A DNA stretch of 64,000 nucleotides, taken from contig NC_003282.8 of assembly GCF_000002985.6 (NCBI RefSeq), positions 1,178,001-1,242,000 of the forward strand, given 5' to 3'. The translations under genes were made by a program, and so were the position numbers. Shown piece after piece: positions 58,501 to 64,000 of this stretch. The stretch comes from Caenorhabditis elegans (Eukaryota > Nematoda > Chromadorea > Rhabditida > Rhabditidae). Each line of letters starts with the position of its first letter. Position 1 is the first letter of the stretch. Under the pieces are notes generated by a model. That model was not told the DNA's origin. It saw nothing but the letters and a program-made list of their open reading frames with translations, and searched no databases.

Positions 58501-61500
58501 AATTTTCTCTCATTTTTTCAATTAATGGATTCAGATCTTCAGCGCTAAGCTTCTTCTCTCCAACAAGTCCTTTAATCATACTGAACCATCCGCCAGACTG
58601 CTTTACAACTCTGAAAATTACTGGATTTTAGAGAAAACTAAGGGAAAATCGGCAAAAAAACACGATTTTTTTTCATGAAAATAGTGGGATTTGATGATGG
58701 AAAATTTAAAGAAAATTAGCTGAACTCTGATTTTTCCGCAATTTTTCAATTAAAAAAGAAAAAAAATTAAAAAAGAAAAAATTTTCCACTTTAAAAGTTT
58801 GTTCGACCGTTTTTAATAATCCAAATTCAAATTTTTCAAGTTATTTTCTTATTTTTCAGACGAAAATGTGATCCATTTCAACGATATTTTCATGTTTTTT
58901 AATCCAAACATTCGGATTTTCACGAAAAAAATGTGAAAATTGATGAATTTTTCGGGTAAAAATTCATTTTTTTGTTTATTTTTCGAGATTTTCAGTCAAT
59001 TTTCTTACTGCTGATCATTATCATCTTCATCTTCATCATCAGACTCCTGAAGTGACTTTAAATCTCCTTTAAGTGTTCCAATTTGTTCCTTCATACTCTC
59101 AACGAAGCGATTTTTCTCCTCATCGGCGGCATTTTCGTCATTCTGGAAAAAAATTTGGGTAAAATTGAATAAATGACCGGATTTTTAGCTGTAATAACTG
59201 TAATAATTGAACCGAAATTTCAGATTTTTCGAAATTTTTGGGAATTTTAGACTCTTATTTTCTCCAGACCGGCCTAAGCTTAAGCCTGATTTTAAGCCTG
59301 ATTTTAAGCCTAAGGCCAAGCCTAAGCCTACACCTAAGCCTAATTTTTCGGGGTTTTCAAGACAAAATTCAGCTAATTTTTAAGGCTTTTTCGAAATTTT
59401 GGGAATTTTTAGACTTTTTTTTACAGTCTCTCTAAGCTTAAGCCTGAGTTTAAGCCTGAACCAAAGCTTGAGCATAGGCCTACGCCTAAGCCTAAGCCTG
59501 ATCCTAAGCTTCAGCTTAAGCCTACACCTAAGCCTAATTTTTTCGGGGTTTTCAAGACAAAATTCAGCTAATTTTTAAGGCATTTTCGAAATTTTTGGGA
59601 ATTTTAGACTCATGTGTTTTCTCCAGGCCGGCCTATGCTTAAGCCTGAGTTTAAGCCTAAGCCTAAGCTTGAGCATAGGCCTAAGTCTGAGCCTAAGCAT
59701 AAGCCTAAGCCAAGCCTAATTTTTAGGGGGTTTCAAGACAAAATTCAGCTAATTTTTAAGGCTTTTTCGCAATTTTTCAGATTTTTCGGAATTTTCAGAC
59801 TATTTTTTTTCAGTCCCCCCTAAGCTTAAGCCTGAGTTTAAGCCTAAGCCTAAGATTGAGCATAGCCCTAAGCCTAAGCTTAAGCCTAATATTTTCGAAT
59901 TTTAAGACGAATTTTAGCTACTTTTTGATGATTTTCAACAATTTTTCAATTTTTTTTCAAATTTTCGCAATTTTACGTGAAAATTAGCCAATTTTCTTCA
60001 GTTTCGAGGGTTAAGCCTAAGCCTAAACCTAGGCCTAAAGCCTAAGCTTAAGCCTAAGCCTGAGCTTAAGCCTTATTTCTCGGAATTTTTAAGCGACTTT
60101 AGTTAATTTTTGAGGATTTTTCGCCGGTTTCGGTGAAAACTAGCTAATTTTCTTCAATTTTTCAGCGAATTTCGTCGAATTTCTACCTCTTTCGGATCGG
60201 ATCTATCGAGATTTTTGACGTCAGCCGGTTTTCCACTCAAAGCCCAAACTCTAGCTTGTTTTCCCTTGGGCTTAGGTGAAGTAGGCTCTTCTGGGCCTTT
60301 TTTCTTCGTATTTCCACTCATTTTCTTGAACATTTGATCCCTTCTACGTAAAACTTCTTCATCCGGGCTTCCAGGTGGTGATGCTGAATTATAATCAGTT
60401 GCAGACGATTCTTCGGCACTTTCCACCGGCTTTTTCGGCGTTTTTTCAGCGTTTTTCGCGGATTTTTCGGCGTTTTTCTGTCCCGGGCGGCTCACAATCA
60501 GCGAATCGATGGTTTTTTGAGATTTTGCAGATTCTTGGAACGTTTTCGGCTTTTTGACGGTGTTTTCAGTGGCACGAGCACTTTTTGCAGCTTCTGAGAG
60601 CACTTCGTGAAAGGTTTCGTCGAAATTTCCGTAGATATTCGACGGAGGAGTGGTTAGAGCCTGGAAAAATAGATTCTTAAGCTTTTTTCGCAAAAAATTA
60701 GTTTTTCTCAGCTAAAATGCCACTTTTCCGCGCGCAAAAGTGGTGTTTTTAGATGGAAAATTGAATTTTGAGCATTTTTTTAGAAAAAATATCATCTTTT
60801 TAGCTGAAATTTGAGATTTTTGGGACTTTTCTGACAAAAATGAAGTTTTTAAAAAAATTTTCCACGAAAATTGCAGTTTTTAGCTGAAATTTGAGATTTT
60901 TGGGACTTTTGAGAGAAAAATGGGGGTTTCAGAAATTTTTTTTGCGGAAAAATTTTTAATTAAAAAAATGACTGTTTTAAGGTGAAATTTGAGATTTTCA
61001 GCATTTTTCTACCAAAAAATTGAAGTTTTTTGACTTTTACAGCAGAAATGAGAATTTTTCGAATTTTTTAGCAAAAAATTTTTTAATTGAAATTCAAGGT
61101 TTTTGGCACTTTTTTTTTCGAGAAATTACGCTTCTACAGCTTAATTTCCATAATTTTACGATTTTTATCAATAAAAATTGTGTTTTCAGCTAATTTTGAA
61201 CCAAAAATCGATTTTTTTTTTGTCAAAAACTCGGTTTTTGGTGGAAAAATAGAGATTTTTGTTCAATTTTTTAACGAAAACTCACTGTTTCTTCTCTCAA
61301 ATTCTCGGAAAACTCTCCTCGAAAGCTATCAACGACCAAATTGAGCAGTTTTTCCGCATAATTTAAATTCACAATTGTTTGATAAATTACCTGCAATTTT
61401 TATTGATTTTTTGAGGAAAAAATATGGTTTTTCTACCAAAAAAATGACATTATACTCATTATCAAGCTGAAATTTCATTGTATAATTTCCAACTTTTTTC

Positions 61501-61784
61501 TGTCCACTATTTCCACGTTCTTCCATCAGTGTTCCCTTAATCAGCTCATTATTGATGGCTTCCGTGAAGTTATAATCGCCTTCCTGTAAAATGGGCATTT
61601 AAAACACTGAAAACTGAATTTTTATCGATTTTCTGATGCGGAGAATGTTAAAAATCGAGGATTTCCGATGATTTTGAAGTTTTTTGAGGCAAAAACCAAT
61701 TTTACCCAGTTTTTTCCAATAAATTACCTGATAATTCCACAGGCAGACGCCTCCTTTCGTGAAAATCGAAAAAAGTTCGATCAT
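55532..61784 (-). CDS. SRPRA: Signal recognition particle receptor alpha subunit
   Basis: The SR-alpha GTPase docks SRP-bound ribosomes at the ER membrane, anchored through SR-beta. Nine exons (descending) 61784-61728, 61583-61437, 61390-61286, 60660-60187, 59142-59009, 58610-58495, 57806-57501, 56928-56696 and 55837-55532 join in phase to about 625 residues (human 638). In order: the SRX domain ([29 protein letters not shown]), a charged linker ([21 protein letters not shown], acidic DDEDEDDND), the N domain ([20 protein letters not shown]), and the G domain with the P-loop [32 protein letters not shown] and [11 protein letters not shown]. All GTPase motifs are intact. The large introns hold degenerate TTAGGC sequence and long AT-rich runs. 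From memory the worm gene is F38A1.8; the symbol given is that of the human orthologue. Confidence 0.96.
59262..60080 (-). repeat. Third telomere-like tract, five blocks of GCCTAA
   Basis: Five blocks of TAAGCCTAAGCC-type units at about 59262-59343, 59433-59543, 59630-59727, 59820-59890 and 60012-60073. The first four are separated by near-identical spacers (TTTTCAAGACAAAATTCAGC and TTTTTAAGGCNTTTTCG), so the whole is a higher-order tandem repeat of about 170-195 bp. Orientation is opposite to the other two tracts. It lies in an intron of the SRP receptor gene. Confidence 0.88.
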
Positions 61785-63275
61785 TTTAGCCGGAAAACTG
61801 AAATTTTTAGATTTATTCCGAAAATTTCAACGCAAAAAACTGCACAACACGTGTAGTTTTGCGCGTCAAGTCTTGGGTTCATGGTACCAGAATACCGCAT
61901 TTGACGACACAATGCACACTTTCTTTTTGGAGGAAAGTTATTGAATTCAAATATTGAAAAAAGAGAAATTATGATTTTTGGCGAATAAAAATGGAATGAA
62001 TTGTTGAAAATTGCGGAAATCTGTTCAGTTAGAGAGTGATTGTATTAGTTTAAAGATATTTTTTCAATGCCTCAAAACAAATTTAATTTTTTAATTTTTT
62101 TTTTTTAATGTATGAGGGTAGCCAAAACCGCGTGAAACAAATTCAAAAAAAATCATTTTCAGATGCTCAGTTTGCTCAGGTAAAACTACCAAAATCAAAG
62201 TTTGAATTGGAAAAAGGAACAGGAAGACCGAAAGCTACATGACGAGTGAACTGGTTCCTGATGCAAGGAGCTGCAAAAATGGAGCCGTGCATGTTACTAG
62301 GCGATCTGTCACTGAAAAATGATGTTTTTTTCCTGGAAAATTGAAAGAACACACTAGAAAGTTAGACAAAAAGTTCGAAAGAGCACTAAGCCAAATGCAT
62401 TTGAAAAAAAATTGAACATCCTTCAGCTAACGTCACCTAAAATCACAGAACTAGTTAGGAATTCGCCTGTTCAAGCCTGGCGATCGCCCCGAAATAAAAC
62501 CCCCGGTTTTCAAACTCACAAACCTTTTATTGCGAAAAGCTTTAGAAAAAAACAAGAGTCAAGAAATCCGGTTCGAATCATCATGAAACCGGAAAACATT
62601 CTATAAAAAAAAGCTGATCTTCGGAGCCAAGAACAATCAATAAAAAATAAGCTAACCTGGCTAAAAACCAGGGGTCAAAATTCTCAAAAAAATCTCAAAT
62701 TCGGCAAATCTCTTTTTCCAATATTTGCCGAGCTCGACAGATTCGGCAAATTTACCGTGCTTAACAAACTCCGAAAATTTTGGTATTTTTTATGCTTTTT
62801 GGAGCACCAAAACTACTGATTTCTTAACACACATCTGGTTTCAGAATAAGTTCCATGTAGTATGTTTGCTCAAGCATCTAAATAACTCAATTTCGTGTCA
62901 TTTTACTAAACTTTCAGCGGCAATCAATAGTTTTGGTCAGAATTGTACTGCAAAGTTTTTGACGTGTGCGGCAAATTTCGAAATTTGCAGAGCTCGGAAA
63001 ATTTGGCAAATCTACTTTTTCGAAATTTGCCGAGCTCGGCAAACGGCAAATTTGCCGCACACCACTGCTAAAAACTATAAATCTGGCGCAATGAGCAGCG
63101 AATCAATACGCCGCTTCGAGCAAAACTAGTTTCGCGCCAGCGTCGGACACGAGAAATGCGCTAATCATCTCTGCTTGCGCAATATTTTATACTTGAGTTA
63201 AGATTTGAGGCAGGTATAGATAAAATCAAAGAGAAAACGGGCAAATCCAAAAAGTTTTTGTTATATTAACAATGC
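61785..63275. other. Spacer between SRP receptor and galectin-like gene
   Basis: Includes the upstream region of the SRP receptor gene, an undefined stretch (62100-62690) with a 64-codon frame of no recognisable type, and a repeat at 62700-63066. No confident gene. Confidence 0.5.
62700..63066. repeat. TTTGCCGCACAC-type repeat, copy 2
   Basis: Rich in CGGCAAAT and its complement, with GAGCACCAAAACTACTGAT and TTTTGGTCAGAATTGTACTG shared (inverted) with about 30262-30520. The right end reads GGCAAATTTGCCGCACACCA. Confidence 0.65.
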
Positions 63276-63281
63276 TTTATT
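63276..63281 (-). terminator. Polyadenylation signal of galectin-like gene
   Basis: TTTATT on the plus strand, AATAAA on the coding strand, about 50 bp after the stop at 63332. Confidence 0.65.
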
Positions 63282-63331
63282 CTAACATAGTGAAATAAGC
63301 AGTAGGATGACAATTATATGTAATTCATGAC

Positions 63332-63982
63332 TTAGAGCTCAGGCTGCACGGGAGGTGTTGCTGGAATTGGCTCGAACTGAAAATTAAGTGTACTATTGGT
63401 CAGTAGATCAAATTTCTTAGTTTCTCACCCAACAATCTCCGGTCCATCCCAGAAAGTCTAACGCCACTTCTGTCGATTCATTTGTTATATTAATAACAAA
63501 TGAATCGATATCTGTCATATTATAACCTTCCACCAGTTCATGAGTGATGATCGCGTTGTTATCCAAGTAAATAAACGCTTCGGTATAAGAAGAATTTACG
63601 TAAATCTTGAACGTTTCTCCATACGTATACGGACTTTTCTCCGTTTGCACTTTAATCCGTGTGTTACCATTGTATGTGTACATATTAAGCGCTGTCTGGC
63701 CGCTGCCGATGAAATTCCTAACTTCGACATAAAGTGGGTAGAATCTGGTGATCGTATTGTAGAATGAAATGGTGAAGCTGAAAAGGTCATAGAATATTTA
63801 AAGTACCAGTCCAGGCTTTACCGATGTTGAGATGAAGAAATCTGTCCGGTCATGAAGAAAGTGGAGCCGGGCAGGAACTTGGAAGTAAGGTAGTGATAGT
63901 AAGGTTGTGGCTAAAGGAGATTTGTAGATATGTTTTGCGTTAGAGAGTAAAAATAACTTACGACAGTTTTGCTGATTGTTGT
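63332..63982 (-). CDS. Galectin-like domain protein, 3' part
   Basis: Exons (descending) 63982-63962, 63910-63822, 63777-63429 and 63376-63332 join in phase; the gene continues beyond the window at its 5' end. The visible ~168 residues resemble a galectin fold: KFLPGSTFFMTGQISSSQHR at the first strands, FTISFYNTITRF, then KSPYTYGETFKIYV and AFIYLDNNAIITHELVEGYN, which match the PFxxGxxFEI and VYVNGxxxxxFxHR segments, with FEPIPATPPVQPEL after the domain. The usual sugar-contact set (HxNPR, VxN, WGxE) is not evident where expected, so galactoside binding is doubtful. Several N-glycosylation sequons (NSS, NMT, NIT, NES) suggest secretion. The signal peptide would be outside the window. Confidence 0.7.
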
Positions 63983-64000
63983 CTGAAAAAAAAAAAATGA

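Noticed and set aside
1..64000. tRNA, rRNA, CRISPR array, bacterial operon signals or 21U-RNA promoter motifs
   Set aside because: No cloverleaf, rRNA segment or regularly spaced repeat-spacer array was seen, and I found no exact CTGTTTCA motif by eye; a covariance-model scan would be needed to exclude small RNA genes.

Overview
The window is nuclear DNA from a Caenorhabditis-type nematode, most likely C. elegans. It has short exons joined by introns with GT...TTTTCAG borders, AT-rich introns with runs of A and T, interstitial tracts of the nematode telomere unit TTAGGC, and a worm operon junction. From memory, a MED20 gene (mdt-20) directly followed by a sphingosine-phosphate-lyase paralogue (spl-3) matches the Y104H12D region on the left arm of chromosome IV. 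I could not check this against a database. All gene models were assembled by hand from reading frames, splice consensus and phase.

Layout. 0-8.4 kb: a nine-exon gene of unknown function (+), its introns carrying five copies of a conserved ~150-bp repeat. 9.8-23.4 kb: mdt-20 (+) and spl-3 (+), only 165 bp apart with a Ur-type element and a trans-splice acceptor between them, so probably one operon. Their introns are full of fold-back repeats, including three pairs of inverted duplications with arms of about 0.5-0.77 kb. 24.7-30.1 kb: a tandem array of three DSL-domain (Notch-ligand-like) genes (-): a membrane-anchored one, a frameshifted one and an intact secreted one. 30-38.6 kb: mostly non-coding with MITE-like elements. 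38.6-43.1 kb: two small membrane-protein genes, one on each strand. 43-48 kb: repeats. 48.3-49.7 kb: a PAW-domain gene. 51.1-52.8 kb: an EF-hand-like protein with a long Ser/Asp/Lys-rich tail. 53.9-54.8 kb: a secreted Ser/Ala/Gly-rich protein. 55.5-61.8 kb: the signal recognition particle receptor alpha subunit (-). 63.3 kb to the end: the 3' part of a galectin-like gene (-).

The genes do not form one pathway. mdt-20 (Mediator) and spl-3 share a probable operon, the DSL genes are a local tandem expansion, and the SRP receptor is a housekeeping gene. The most noteworthy signals are: the lyase paralogue has Arg where the PLP-binding Lys should be; one of its exons is partly duplicated around a palindromic element; mdt-20 intron 2 carries an antisense copy of the start of its own last exon; a fold-back element seems to have been turned into exon and splice site in the PAW gene; and three degenerate TTAGGC tracts lie within 21 kb.
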